Source: Streptomyces pilosus (GTDB lineage Bacteria > Actinomycetota > Actinomycetes > Streptomycetales > Streptomycetaceae). From it: a stretch of 64,000 nt of DNA. Under the pieces are notes generated by a model, which was not told the origin of the DNA, did not search any database, and saw only the letters and a list, made by a program, of their open reading frames with translations. Where the stretch lies: contig NZ_BMTU01000014.1 of NCBI RefSeq assembly GCF_014649835.1, forward strand, positions 1 to 64,000, read 5' to 3'. Below are positions 8,349 to 17,472 of this stretch, piece by piece. Position 1 is the stretch's first letter. The number at the start of each line of letters is the position of its first letter. The position numbers and the translations under genes were made by a program.

Positions 8349-9590
8349 ATGAACTTGTCCCTCCGCAGGAACCCCACTGCCAGAACCCCGGCCGTGCTCG
8401 TGGCCCTGGCCCTGTTGACCACCGCCGGATGCGCGGGGAACGACGACGGCCCGCCTGCCGCGACCACGGCGTCCGCCACGCCGCACGGGTACGTCGCGGG
8501 AGCACAGGAGTCCGCCGAGCAGCAGTCCCGGCTGCTGCTCAGCGATCCGGGGACCGGACAGACCCGGGTACTGGACCTGATCACCGGGAAGACGCACCGG
8601 ACCGCCTTGAGGCCGGGCACCGCGCGGCTCACCACGGACGGCCGGTTCGGCTACTTCCACGCCGCCGACGGCACCCATGTGCTCGACGGCGGCGCCTGGA
8701 TGGTGGACCACGGCGATCACGTGCACTACTACCGCGCCGCGATACGCGACGTCGGCCGCATGTCCGCCGGCGCCGGCGCGCGGGTCCGCAGCGACACCGC
8801 CCTGACCGCCGTGACGGGCGAGGACGGCCGGGCCGTCCTCCACGCCCGGGCCGACCTGGAGAAGGGCGGCGTCGGGACCCCCCGCACGCTACCCGGGACG
8901 TACGCCGCGCCGGTGGTGCCGTACGCGGAACACCTGCTGACCCTCGCCGGTGACGGCACGAGTGCTCCCGAGGCCGTGGTCCTCGACCGTGCCGGCGGGC
9001 GCTCCGTGTCCCTGCGCGTCACCTGCGAGGACCCGGCGGGAGACGCGGTCACCCGGCGCGGTGTCGTCTTCGGCTGCGCCGACGGGGCCCTGCTGGTCCG
9101 CGAGGACGACGGCCGGTTCACCGCCGAGCGGATCCCCTACGGCCGTGACGTGCCCGCCCGGGAACGGGCCGTGTCCTTCCGGCACCGGGCAGGGAGCGAC
9201 ACCCTCACCGCGCCGGCCGGGGACCGTGCCGTGTGGGTACTGGACGTCACGGACCGCACCTGGAGGCGGGTGGAGACCGGACCCGTGGTCGCCGCCAACA
9301 CCGCGGGCGAGGGCGCGCCGCTGCTCGTCCTGGAGACCGACGGCACCCTGCACGGCTACGACGTCGCCACCGGCGCGCGCACCGCCCGCACCGAACGACT
9401 CCTGGCCCCGCGACGAGCGGCGGACAACGGCGCGAGCGGACCCGTGCTCGAGGTCGACCGCAGCCGTGCCTACCTCAACGACCCCGCCGGCAGACGCGTG
9501 TACGAGATCGACTACAACGACGGGCTGCGCGTCGCCCGCACCTTCGACCTGGACCTGGAACCGCGGCTGATGGTGGAGACCGGACGATGA
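8349..9590 (+). CDS. AztD-like lipoprotein (probable beta-propeller zinc chaperone)
   Basis: A 413-residue protein starts at ATG 8349 after AAGGAC. A lipobox (TTAGC, Cys28) follows a hydrophobic signal, so it should be anchored outside the membrane. The body consists of repeated beta-strand units (LDLITGKTHRTAL, VLDVTDRTWRRV, LHGYDVATGAR) typical of a propeller. It contains a histidine/aspartate-rich stretch, DHGDHVHYY, that could bind zinc. It is related in pattern to the AztD protein encoded at 10638 and is coupled to aztC by a 4-base overlap. I infer a role in delivering zinc to AztC; it may be a diverged AztD paralogue. Confidence 0.65.
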   Translation: MNLSLRRNPTARTPAVLVALALLTTAGCAGNDDGPPAATTASATPHGYVAGAQESAEQQSRLLLSDPGTGQTRVLDLITGKTHRTALRPGTARLTTDGRFGYFHAADGTHVLDGGAWMVDHGDHVHYYRAAIRDVGRMSAGAGARVRSDTALTAVTGEDGRAVLHARADLEKGGVGTPRTLPGTYAAPVVPYAEHLLTLAGDGTSAPEAVVLDRAGGRSVSLRVTCEDPAGDAVTRRGVVFGCADGALLVREDDGRFTAERIPYGRDVPARERAVSFRHRAGSDTLTAPAGDRAVWVLDVTDRTWRRVETGPVVAANTAGEGAPLLVLETDGTLHGYDVATGARTARTERLLAPRRAADNGASGPVLEVDRSRAYLNDPAGRRVYEIDYNDGLRVARTFDLDLEPRLMVETGR

Positions 9591-10546
9591 CGACACGGAA
9601 GCGCACCGCCGTGCGCCTGCGCCGCCTGCTGTGGGCCCTGGTCGCCCTCGCCTGCGCCGGTACGGCCACGGCCTGCACCGGCGGCGACGACCGGCCCGAC
9701 GTGGTGGTGACGACCAACATTCTCGGCGACGTCACCCGGGAGATTGTCGGGGACCAGGCCGACGTCACCGTGCTGATGCAGCCCGGTGCCGACCCGCACT
9801 CCTTCGGCCTGTCGGCCGTCCAGGCCGCCGGACTCGAGAACGCCGACCTGGTGGTCTTCAACGGGCTGGGCCTGGAGGAGAACGTCCTGCGGCACGTGGC
9901 GGCGGCCGGCGAGGCCGGGGTCACCACCCTCGAGGTCGGCAGGGCCGTCGACCCGCTCACCTTCCGGGCCCCCGCCGACGGGGGCCCCGAGGAGGAGGCC
10001 GGGCAGCCGGACCCGCACTTCTGGACCGACCCGGACCGCATGCGCACAGCCGCCGGACTCATCGCCGACGCCGTCGTCGAGCACGTCGACGGCGCGGACG
10101 AGAAGACGGTGCGCCGCAACGCCGCCCGCTACGACGGGCAACTCGCGGCCCTCACCGCGTGGATGGAGAAGTCCTTCGACCGCATACCCGAGGACGGGCG
10201 TGCCCTGGTCACCAACCACCACGTCTTCGGCTACCTCGCCCACCGCTTCGGCTTCCGGGTGATCGGCGCGGTCGTCCCCAGCGGCACCACCCTGGCCTCC
10301 CCCAGCTCCTCCGACCTGCGCTCGCTCACCGAAGCGGTGCGCGAGGCCGGAGTGCGCACGGTGTTCGCCGACTCCTCCCAGCCCACCCGCCTGGCCGAGG
10401 TGCTGCGCGACGAACTCGGGGGCCGCGTCGAGGTCGTCCCGCTGTTCTCGGAATCCCTCACCGCGCGGGGTGAGGGCGCCGACACCTACCTGCGGATGAT
10501 GCGCGCCAACACTACCGCGATGACCGACGGCCTCACCGGCCGCTGA
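9587..10546 (+). CDS. aztC: Zinc ABC transporter substrate-binding protein, AztC-type
   Basis: The 319-residue protein starts at ATG 9587, overlapping the previous stop as ATGA. A hydrophobic signal ends in a lipobox-like TATAC (Cys30), so it is probably a lipoprotein. It has the cluster A-I metal-binding fold. Expected zinc ligands are visible: His71 in GADPHSF, His144 in PDPHFWTDP, the TNHHVFGYLAHRFGF histidines near residue 211, and Asp262 in FADSSQP. An acidic loop before His144 (EEEAGQPDP) may be the flexible loop that accepts metal from the chaperone. It works with AztA and AztB. Confidence 0.82.
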   Translation: MTTRKRTAVRLRRLLWALVALACAGTATACTGGDDRPDVVVTTNILGDVTREIVGDQADVTVLMQPGADPHSFGLSAVQAAGLENADLVVFNGLGLEENVLRHVAAAGEAGVTTLEVGRAVDPLTFRAPADGGPEEEAGQPDPHFWTDPDRMRTAAGLIADAVVEHVDGADEKTVRRNAARYDGQLAALTAWMEKSFDRIPEDGRALVTNHHVFGYLAHRFGFRVIGAVVPSGTTLASPSSSDLRSLTEAVREAGVRTVFADSSQPTRLAEVLRDELGGRVEVVPLFSESLTARGEGADTYLRMMRANTTAMTDGLTGR

Positions 10547-10637
10547 ACGGGGCCGGCACGCCCCCACCGGCACGACCGGCCGCCCGACCCCACCCACCCA
10601 CGTACGCAGTACGCACGCACCGAGAGGATCACCCACA

Positions 10638-11843
10638 GTGAACAGTCCGATACGCAGCAGGGTCGTCACCGCCACCGCCCTCACCCTGGCGGTGTCCGCC
10701 GTCCTGACCGCCTGCGGGGGAGGGGACGGTGCCTCCACCGACGCGAAGGCGGCGAAGGGCAGCCCGCGCGCCACCCCCGCCGCCCCGGTCAAGGACCCGC
10801 TGGTCGCCACCTTCGACGGCGGCCTGTACATCCTGGACGGCACCAGCCTCGAACTCGCCGGAACCATCGAGCTGCCGGGATTCAACCGGGTCAACCCCGC
10901 CGGGGACGACGACCACGTCATCGTCTCCACCGACAGCGGTTTCCGGGTCCTCGACGCCACCGGGCAGTCCCTCACCGACATCACCTACCAGGGCGCCAAA
11001 CCCGGTCACGTCGTCCGTCACGCCGGGAGGACGACCCTGTTCACCGACGGCACCGGCGAGGTCAACGTCTTCGACCCCGCCGCCCTGAGCCGCGGCACCA
11101 AGCCGGCCGGCCGCACCTACACCACCGCCGAAGCCCACCACGGCGTCGCCCTCGAACTGAGCAACGGCGAACTCCTCACCACCCTGGGCACCGAGGAGAA
11201 GCGCACCGGCGCACTCGTCCTGGACAAGAACGACAAGGAGATCACCCGCAACGAGAAGTGCCCCGGCGTGCACGGTGAGGCCGCCGCCCGTGGCGAGGCC
11301 GTCGCCGTCGGCTGCGAGGACGGTGTCCTCCTCTACAAGGACGGCGAGTTCACCAAGATCGACGCACCCGACGACTACGGCCGCATCGGCAACCAGGCCG
11401 GCAGCGAGGAGTCGCCGGTCCTGCTGGGCGACTACAAGAGCGATCCGGACGCCGAACTGGAACGCCCCACCCGCGTCTCCCTCATCGACACCGAGACGGC
11501 GAAGCTGCGCCTGGTCGACCTGGGCACCAGCTACTCCTTCCGCTCCCTCGGGCGCGGTCCCCACGGTGAGGCACTCGTCCTCGGCACCGACGGCACCCTC
11601 CACGTCATCGACCCGGAGACGGGCAAGGTCGAGAAGAAGATCGGTGTCGTCGGCGCCTGGCAGGAGCCCCTCGACTGGCAGCAGCCCCGGCCCACCCTGT
11701 TCGTCCGCGACCACACCGCGTACGTCTCGGAACCCGGCAAGCGGAAGCTGCACGCCGTCGACATCGAGTCCGGTGAGAAGGTCGCCTCGGTGACCCTGCC
11801 CAAGAGCACCAACGAACTCTCGGGAGTCGTGTCCGGCCACTGA
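10638..11843 (+). CDS. aztD: Zinc metallochaperone lipoprotein, AztD
   Basis: A 401-residue protein has a signal and lipobox (LTAC, Cys26). It contains the repeated strand pattern of the AztD beta-propeller, with short units such as LYILDGTSLELAGTIEL and LHVIDPETGKVEKK. A conserved-looking metal candidate, CPGVHGEA, and the DDDHVIVS segment are present. The GTG start at 10638 is poorly supported by a ribosome-binding site (AGAGGA at 10622 is distant but possible). It follows aztC by 91 bases and probably belongs to the same zinc-responsive operon. Its expected job is transferring zinc to AztC. Confidence 0.75.
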   Translation: MNSPIRSRVVTATALTLAVSAVLTACGGGDGASTDAKAAKGSPRATPAAPVKDPLVATFDGGLYILDGTSLELAGTIELPGFNRVNPAGDDDHVIVSTDSGFRVLDATGQSLTDITYQGAKPGHVVRHAGRTTLFTDGTGEVNVFDPAALSRGTKPAGRTYTTAEAHHGVALELSNGELLTTLGTEEKRTGALVLDKNDKEITRNEKCPGVHGEAAARGEAVAVGCEDGVLLYKDGEFTKIDAPDDYGRIGNQAGSEESPVLLGDYKSDPDAELERPTRVSLIDTETAKLRLVDLGTSYSFRSLGRGPHGEALVLGTDGTLHVIDPETGKVEKKIGVVGAWQEPLDWQQPRPTLFVRDHTAYVSEPGKRKLHAVDIESGEKVASVTLPKSTNELSGVVSGH

Positions 11844-11970
11844 CCCCCGCCCGCCCCGCTCCCGCGACCCGCCCCCGCCCCCGCCCGCCCGCCCGCTCGC
11901 GGCCGGGTGGGGGTTGGATGGCTCCGGTCGCAGAAGGGCCGGACGGACGAGGGCCGAGGGGACGCCGCAC

Positions 11971-12280
11971 ATGAGCGACGGGCAAGGGCCGGAGCGGCAG
12001 TTCGCGTGGCTCTGGGCGGCGCACGGCACGAGCGCCCTGGGCGCGTGGCTCGCCTTCGGCGGGTTCCCCCTGATCGCCATCCAGGTGCTGCACGCGGGTC
12101 CGGCCCAGGTCGCCGCCCTCGCCGGCGCGGGAGCCGCCGTGGGCGCGGCCGCGGCGGTACCGCTCGGCCCGTGCAGGCTTGTTCGGCCCTCGCCCGGCCC
12201 TCGTTTTGGCGGGCCTGCTCCTGCTGGCGACCCCGCTCGTCCTGTTCCCCCTCCGCCCGGCAGCCCCGGCCCGGGCATGA
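11971..12280 (+). pseudogene. MFS transporter remnant: N-terminus fused out of frame to C-terminus
   Basis: ATG 11971 opens an MFS-like N-terminus: first transmembrane helix FAWLWAAHGTSALGAW, then a second hydrophobic stretch to about base 12170. That frame then turns into Pro/Arg-rich nonsense. In a different frame, about 12177-12280, there is a typical last helix and end, LVLAGLLLLATPLVLFPLRP, closing at TGA 12278-12280. A whole MFS protein needs about 400 residues, so roughly 300 internal residues are missing. The simplest reading is an internal deletion that left both ends. It is certainly non-functional as a transporter. Confidence 0.7.
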
Positions 12281-12350
12281 GGGGCGTGGCCCCGTGCCCC
12301 GCGTCCGGGCCGCGACACCCGGGCCGGCCCGGGGGTGTACGGACTCCCGC

Positions 12351-12851
12351 TCAGGGAAGGTCGGGCAGCTTCAGCCACTCGTCCCAGGAGAGGTCCCGGC
12401 CGATGAAGCGCGGCCGCTCGAAGGGCCAGTCCTCGGCGATCCAGTGCGGTACGAACGCGGCCAGAGCCCGCTCGAGCGGGCCGCCCACCTCGTCGTCCAC
12501 CACCCACCACGAGATCTCGGCGTCGGCGCCCTCCTTCTCCGGAGGGTCGATGTAGACACACCCGCGCAGGGCCGAGCGGTCCGCGGTCTCGATCGTGTAG
12601 TTGAAGGACTCGTGGGCCTCGATCTCCGCCGCGTGCCGCTCCAGATCGGCGAGGTTCGCCTCGTACGACATCGTCGCCGGGGGCCAGGCCCAGGCGGGGC
12701 CGAAGACCGACCACAGCCGCTCCCGCGAACCCATCACCGCCGGATAGTCCAACGGCGCGTCCGCGCCACTGATCGGCCGCAGCCGGTGGCCTCCACCGTC
12801 GGGGATGCCGACGTGCGGCGGGTGGACGAAATCAGGGGGCAACCAGGTCAT
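12351..12851 (-). CDS. Putative GNAT-like N-acetyltransferase
   Basis: The 166-residue protein starts at ATG 12851. The strand order (HRLRPIS at the start, a central NYTIETADRSALRGCVYID strand and EISWWVVDDEVGG) resembles GNAT acetyltransferases. However, the acetyl-CoA loop (R/Q-x-x-G-x-A) is not clear, so the call is tentative. The C-terminus ends in an aromatic, acidic helix. It lies between the MFS scar and a DUF2235 gene, facing left like the latter. The substrate is unknown. Confidence 0.5.
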   Translation of the reverse strand: MTWLPPDFVHPPHVGIPDGGGHRLRPISGADAPLDYPAVMGSRERLWSVFGPAWAWPPATMSYEANLADLERHAAEIEAHESFNYTIETADRSALRGCVYIDPPEKEGADAEISWWVVDDEVGGPLERALAAFVPHWIAEDWPFERPRFIGRDLSWDEWLKLPDLP

Positions 12852-12932
12852 GGACGTGAGCCAACCACGCCGCGAGAAGGCCGCGCAAAGGAATATGCGG
12901 CCCCGGCACACGGAGCCCGCCGGGCCGGCGCG

Positions 12933-14138
12933 TCACCTCGCGCCGTGACGCCTGCGGGCGTCGGCCGGCGCTCCCTTCCCGGACGGCGCCGCAGGCAGCG
13001 GCGGCAGTCCCGCGGAGAGGCCCGGAAGCAGGACGGGCTCCAGCCGGACCCGGTCCTGCCGGGCCAGGTAGCGTTCCAGCTGCGCCGGCCGGTACTCCGC
13101 GTCGCGGTCGTGGCGCTCCTTGGCCGGCACGGCCAGGAACTCGTTGCCGTCGGGGTCGCCGTTGCCGTCGACCGCCTCCCCGAGCGGCCGGTGCAGCGGT
13201 TCGGCCAGTCGGTACATGCCCGCCCGCGACGTGTGGAGGACGCCCGCGGCGTCCGGCCGTACGCGGAACGCGCCACTCTCCTGAGGCCTCATCACCTCCG
13301 GCCCCTCCGTGCCCAGCACCTCGTCGTCGAACTCCAGCCCGTGCCTGCGGGCCTGATCGACCATCCACAGCAGGGCGATGTCGGACAGCCCCGTCTCCTG
13401 GTAGCCGCCGCCGACGTCGCAGTGGACACCGGCGAACCACACCTGCTTGAGCTCCTGGCCCCGCGCGGCGGCACCCGGAAGCTGGTGCCACAGGGCGGGC
13501 CGGAACGCCGACCGCTGCTCGTCGACGGCCAGCGCGTGGAAGGCCGCCCTGACCCAGCTGCTCAGCTCGGTGTTGTGGAACGCCCACCGGCGGTTGAACC
13601 GGTCCACCGCCGGACGCGCCCACGTCGCGTCGGGCACCGGGATGCCCAGGGCGCCCACCGTGTCCCACACCCCGACGAAGGCGATCTCCGCGTCCCTGGC
13701 GTACGAACGGCGGAACAACGTGGCCGCCGCGCCGTTCGGTTGCTCGATCCGGTCCCGGTACAGGGCCCAGGCCTCCGGGATCCGGTGGGCGTGGTCCCTG
13801 CGCAGGATGCCGCTGTTGCGCACCAGTCCCGCCAGACTGCGAGCGGTGAACGCACCGCGGCTGAAGCCGAAGAGGAACAACTCGTCGTCGGGCTCGTACG
13901 TCTCCACCAGGAACCGGTAGGTGTCCACGACGTTCCGGGACAGCCCCACTCCGAAGGCCCCGCCGCGCAGCCGCTCCCACTGACGGGTGCCGACGCCACT
14001 GTGGTAGTGGACGCGCTGCTCCTTCCCGCCGGCGGTTCCCGGGCGCACGGACAGAGCCACCTTGGCGACGTTGGTCTTGCTCGGCTGATCCGCGAAGTTC
14101 CATGTGCCGTCGCAGCAGACGACCAGACGCTTGGCCAT
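12933..14138 (-). CDS. DUF2235 alpha/beta hydrolase (Tle1-like phospholipase family)
   Basis: The 401-residue protein starts at ATG 14138, six bases after GGAGGG; ATG 14144 sits directly on that site and is less likely. The N-terminus KRLVVCCDGTWN and the nucleophile elbow GFSRGAFTARSLAGL are diagnostic of DUF2235, whose characterised members include type VI phospholipase effectors. The HCDVGGGY-like segment (VHCDVGGGYQE) probably holds the acid/base residues. There is no signal peptide. No secretion-system genes lie nearby, so a role as an intracellular lipase or esterase is equally possible. Confidence 0.78.
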   Translation of the reverse strand: MAKRLVVCCDGTWNFADQPSKTNVAKVALSVRPGTAGGKEQRVHYHSGVGTRQWERLRGGAFGVGLSRNVVDTYRFLVETYEPDDELFLFGFSRGAFTARSLAGLVRNSGILRRDHAHRIPEAWALYRDRIEQPNGAAATLFRRSYARDAEIAFVGVWDTVGALGIPVPDATWARPAVDRFNRRWAFHNTELSSWVRAAFHALAVDEQRSAFRPALWHQLPGAAARGQELKQVWFAGVHCDVGGGYQETGLSDIALLWMVDQARRHGLEFDDEVLGTEGPEVMRPQESGAFRVRPDAAGVLHTSRAGMYRLAEPLHRPLGEAVDGNGDPDGNEFLAVPAKERHDRDAEYRPAQLERYLARQDRVRLEPVLLPGLSAGLPPLPAAPSGKGAPADARRRHGAR

Positions 14139-14368
14139 GACCATCCCTCCGGGCGAGATCGGGAAGCGGCCCACAGCACCACTTCCAGCGTCCCACCGCC
14201 CGGCGGACCACGCCACGGCACAGCGCTCCGCGCGGGAGGCGGTTCGCGCAGGGTCGCGGGAGGAGGGACCTTTCACCCCGGACATCGCGGGTACCCGACG
14301 CCGTGCACACGCATCCGAGGCCGGCCGCATGCCCGCCGGCCTCACGAAGAACGGACCAGGAGGGATCG

Positions 14369-14842
14369 ATGAGCACGGTCAAGGACACGGTCGACGTGGA
14401 GGTCCCGCTCCGCAGGGCCTACGACCAGTGGACGCAGTTCGAGGACTTCCCGCGCTTCATGGAGGGCGTCGAGGAGGTCAGGCAGCTCGACGAGCGGCAC
14501 AACCACTGGATCACCAGCATCGGTGGGGTGCGACGCGAGTTCGACACGGAAATCGTTGACCAGCTCGTGGACGACCGGATCACCTGGCGGACCGTCGACG
14601 GCGAGACCCGGCAGCGCGGCTCGGTGAGGTTCGAACCCCTCGACGACACGCACACCCGCGTGGAGCTCACGATGGAGGTCGAGCCGACCGGCGTGGCCGA
14701 GAAGGGCGCCGACGCCCTCGGCCTGATCGGCCGACGGGTCAAGGGAGACCTGGGCCGCTTCAAGGACTACGTGGAGGGCGGCGGCACCACCGGCGGCTGG
14801 CGGGGACGCGTCCGGCCGGAGGACCCGGGCACCGCGCACTGA
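14369..14842 (+). CDS. SRPBCC family protein (coenzyme Q-binding/cyclase-like)
   Basis: A 157-residue protein starts at ATG 14369 with AGGAGGG upstream. The segment VEVPLRRAYDQWTQFEDFPRFMEGV is typical of the COG5637/SRPBCC group often found beside stress or sporulation genes. A Gly-rich, basic tail follows the helix-grip fold. There is no membrane segment. The ligand is unknown. It is transcribed divergently from the DUF2235 gene and ends just before a strong terminator. Confidence 0.75.
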   Translation: MSTVKDTVDVEVPLRRAYDQWTQFEDFPRFMEGVEEVRQLDERHNHWITSIGGVRREFDTEIVDQLVDDRITWRTVDGETRQRGSVRFEPLDDTHTRVELTMEVEPTGVAEKGADALGLIGRRVKGDLGRFKDYVEGGGTTGGWRGRVRPEDPGTAH

Positions 14843-14867
14843 CACCCGCCCCGCCTCCGCGGGCCAC

Positions 14868-14915
14868 CACGAACCGGCCGGCTCCTCGCGTTCAGCGGGA
14901 GCCGGCCGGTTCGTG
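14868..14915. terminator. Strong 18-bp stem-loop after the SRPBCC gene
   Basis: Perfect 18-base inverted repeat (14868-14885 with 14898-14915) and a 12-base loop, beginning 26 bases after the stop codon. It is the longest perfect stem I found in the window and probably ends transcription from both sides. Confidence 0.75.
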
Positions 14916-15099
14916 CTCCGCGCGTGCCGGGCCCCCGCCGCACGACCGCCATCCGGATACACGGGCGACACGGCTCTATTCGGGCAAGGTTTCCCAGGGT
15001 GAAAGCGGGACGCCGGTGCCGTACCCGGGCTCGGGCGCGGGCAGCCTGCATCCGGCACGACGCCCGTCGTGCCGGACGGCGGCGGTGAAAGGGGCCCGT

Positions 15100-15897
15100 G
15101 TGGGGACTGGGCACACGGTGGGCGGGACGGGGACCGGTCCCGCATCCGGGGCGCGGTGCGCCGCGGGGGGCCGTCCGCGCGAGGTGCCCCGGCACGTGGC
15201 GTGCGTCATGGACGGCAACGGACGGTGGGCGGTCGAGAGGTCGCTGCCGCGCACGTCGGGCCACCGGGCGGCGGAGGCGGCCGTCATCGACGTCATCGAG
15301 GCGGCCCGGTCCGCGGGCGTGCGGTGGCTCAGCCTGTACGCCTTCTCCACCGAGAACTGGAGCCGCCCGCACACCGAGGTCGACTATCTGATGCGGTTGG
15401 TGCGCAGCGTGGTGCGCAAGCACGCGCCCCTGCTGCACGCGCGGGGGATCCGCTGCCGGTTCCTCGGGGTGGGAGACCCGAGAGTGCCCCCGGAACTGAC
15501 CCGCGACTTCGCCGACGTGACGACACTGACCGGCGACAACCGGGGCATGACACTGACCGTCGCGTTCGATCACGGCGGGCGCGGGGACATCGTCGCGGCG
15601 GCGCGTTCACTGATCCGCGCGGGGGTGCCGGCCGAGACGGTGGACGAGCGGAGCTTCGCCGCGCACCTGCCCTTCCCGGACACCCCGGACGTGGATCTGG
15701 TCATCCGTACCTCGGGTGAACACCGCATCTCCAACTTCATGCTCTGGCAGGTGGCCTACGCGGAATGGATCTTCCCGGCCGTGCTGTGGCCCGACTTCCG
15801 CGCCCCGCACTTCCTCGCGTGCCTGCACCGCTACCGACAGCGCGACCGCCGCTTCGGCGGCGTGCTGCCCGAACAGAACGGAGACCCCACCACGTGA
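15100..15897 (+). CDS. cis-Prenyltransferase (UppS/isoprenyl transferase family)
   Basis: Start GTG 15100 follows AAAGGGG and gives 265 residues; earlier in-frame GTGs lack a site. Family motifs are complete: HVACVMDGNGRW with the catalytic Asp38, FSTENWSRP, and RTSGEHRISNF followed by LWQVAYAEWIF. The enzyme adds isopentenyl diphosphate units in cis configuration. An essential undecaprenyl synthase is usually encoded elsewhere with different neighbours. Here the gene overlaps a DUF2236 oxygenase-like gene by 4 bases, which suggests a specialised terpenoid role. Chain length cannot be deduced. Confidence 0.82.
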   Translation: MGTGHTVGGTGTGPASGARCAAGGRPREVPRHVACVMDGNGRWAVERSLPRTSGHRAAEAAVIDVIEAARSAGVRWLSLYAFSTENWSRPHTEVDYLMRLVRSVVRKHAPLLHARGIRCRFLGVGDPRVPPELTRDFADVTTLTGDNRGMTLTVAFDHGGRGDIVAAARSLIRAGVPAETVDERSFAAHLPFPDTPDVDLVIRTSGEHRISNFMLWQVAYAEWIFPAVLWPDFRAPHFLACLHRYRQRDRRFGGVLPEQNGDPTT

Positions 15898-17345
15898 CCA
15901 CCGCAGACGGCGGACACCCCGGCGAGCAGGAGCCGGCGTCCGGACAGGGCTCGCAGTTCCGGGAGTTCTTCGACGATCCGCGCTGGGCGCCGGCCCTGAT
16001 CCGGGCCACCGTGCTGGAGGCGGCGCATCCGCAGGTCGGCGCCGCGCTGATCGAGAACTCCACGTTCGTCATGCACCCGTGGCGACGGCTGCGCAACACC
16101 CTGCGCAGTCTGCACCGCATGTTCGGTGACGACGAACCGACGCGGCTCAGGGAGGCCGCGCGGCTGAACCGCCTCCACACCCGGCTCAGCGGCACCGACC
16201 CGCGGGGCCGGCCCTACGACGCGATGGACCCGGCGGTACGGGCCTGGGTGGTGGCCACCCTGTTCGAGAGCACCGTGACCATGTGCCGACTGAGCGGACA
16301 GCCGCTTGAACAGCACACCATGGAACGGCTGTACGCCGAGTTCCAGGCGTACCTGGCCGTGATGGGGGACAAGGCCGGCCACCTGCCGCCCACCCTCTCC
16401 GCGTTCTGGCTCTACTACGACCGGGTGGTGGCCGAGGAACTGGAGAACACGGAGGCGATGCGGATCATCCTCTACAAGCTGTTCGACCACCTGCCCGCTC
16501 CGGCGCTGCTGAGCGGACTGCCCACCCTGTGGGCCACCGGCCGGGCGGTCGCCGGACCGCTCATCGGGGCGGTCACCGTCGCCTCGCTCCCGGAACCCTT
16601 CCGCCGGCGTGCCGGTCTCCCGGAGATGCCCGGCGCCCGGACCCTGATGCAGGGGGCCTATGTGACCGCCGGTCTGGCCCGATTCCTGCCGGACGGCTGG
16701 CTCCGGGCCGACGCCGTCCTCGACGTGCTGGCTCTCTCGCCCGACAGCGACGACCCGCGGGCCCGTGCCGTCACCGCCCTGCACGACCGGATGCGTCGCG
16801 CCGGCGCCCTGATCCGGCTCGTCACCCCGCTGCCGTCCGAACCGCGCCCCGCCTCCCGGACCGGCACCGAACGCAGCGCCGAGGAGTTCTTCCGCGAGGT
16901 GCTCGACCAGACCGGCGACGGATACCTGAACTGGCCGGACCTGGCCGCCATGGCGCGTGAGATGTCCACCCGGCTCGATCTCGCGGAAGCCGAGGAGACA
17001 CGGCTCTACGACGCCTACGCCGACTGGTGGCGGGAGCTGCAGGCCGCGCTGGACACCGACGGCGACGGACGCGTCAGCGCGGCCGAGTACGCCGCCGCCG
17101 TGCCCTCCCTGGCGGGTCCCGCGCTGATCAGGGTCGCCGAGGTCCTCTTCGACGTCACGGACAGGGACGGCGACCAGCACATCGACGCGGACGAGTACCG
17201 GACGCTGTTCCGCACCGCGTTCCACCGCGACACCGCCGTCTCCGGGGGCGCCTGCACCCGCAGTGCCTTCATCGGGGACTTCCTGTCCTTCATGTCGGGG
17301 CGTCGGCGCTCGACACCCTTCGACCCCCTGCTCGCCGAGGCGTGA
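15894..17345 (+). CDS. DUF2236 (MpaB/latex-clearing-type) oxygenase with C-terminal EF-hands
   Basis: Start GTG 15894 overlaps the cis-prenyltransferase stop, giving 483 residues. Residues about 15-285 match the DUF2236/MpaB fold (FEST in a W-V-x-x-T-L-F context, the HTRLSG histidine, YxAMDPAVRAWVV). Known members are haem enzymes that cleave prenyl chains, such as rubber oxygenase Lcp and MpaB. The C-terminal third carries EF-hand loops: DTDGDGRVSAAEY near 387, DRDGDQHIDADEY near 423, and a degenerate DQTGDGYLNWPD near 341. Calcium may control activity. There is no signal peptide. It probably acts on the partner enzyme's product; this is inference. Confidence 0.7.
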   Translation: MTTADGGHPGEQEPASGQGSQFREFFDDPRWAPALIRATVLEAAHPQVGAALIENSTFVMHPWRRLRNTLRSLHRMFGDDEPTRLREAARLNRLHTRLSGTDPRGRPYDAMDPAVRAWVVATLFESTVTMCRLSGQPLEQHTMERLYAEFQAYLAVMGDKAGHLPPTLSAFWLYYDRVVAEELENTEAMRIILYKLFDHLPAPALLSGLPTLWATGRAVAGPLIGAVTVASLPEPFRRRAGLPEMPGARTLMQGAYVTAGLARFLPDGWLRADAVLDVLALSPDSDDPRARAVTALHDRMRRAGALIRLVTPLPSEPRPASRTGTERSAEEFFREVLDQTGDGYLNWPDLAAMAREMSTRLDLAEAEETRLYDAYADWWRELQAALDTDGDGRVSAAEYAAAVPSLAGPALIRVAEVLFDVTDRDGDQHIDADEYRTLFRTAFHRDTAVSGGACTRSAFIGDFLSFMSGRRRSTPFDPLLAEA

Positions 17346-17366
17346 CCCCGCGAGGGGTGCGGGGTC
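17344..17366 (+). terminator. Hairpin overlapping the DUF2236 gene stop
   Basis: Perfect 8-base stem GACCCCGC/GCGGGGTC (17344-17351 with 17359-17366) and a 7-base loop. It starts within the stop codon of the DUF2236 gene. Confidence 0.6.
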
Positions 17367-17472
17367 CCGTGCGGGTCCGTCCGCGCCGGCTGTCGTTTTC
17401 GTCCAAGACGGCCGCCGCGGCCGCGGCCTAGGGTGAGACCGGCAGTCCGCGAAGGCACAAGGAGACAGCACC

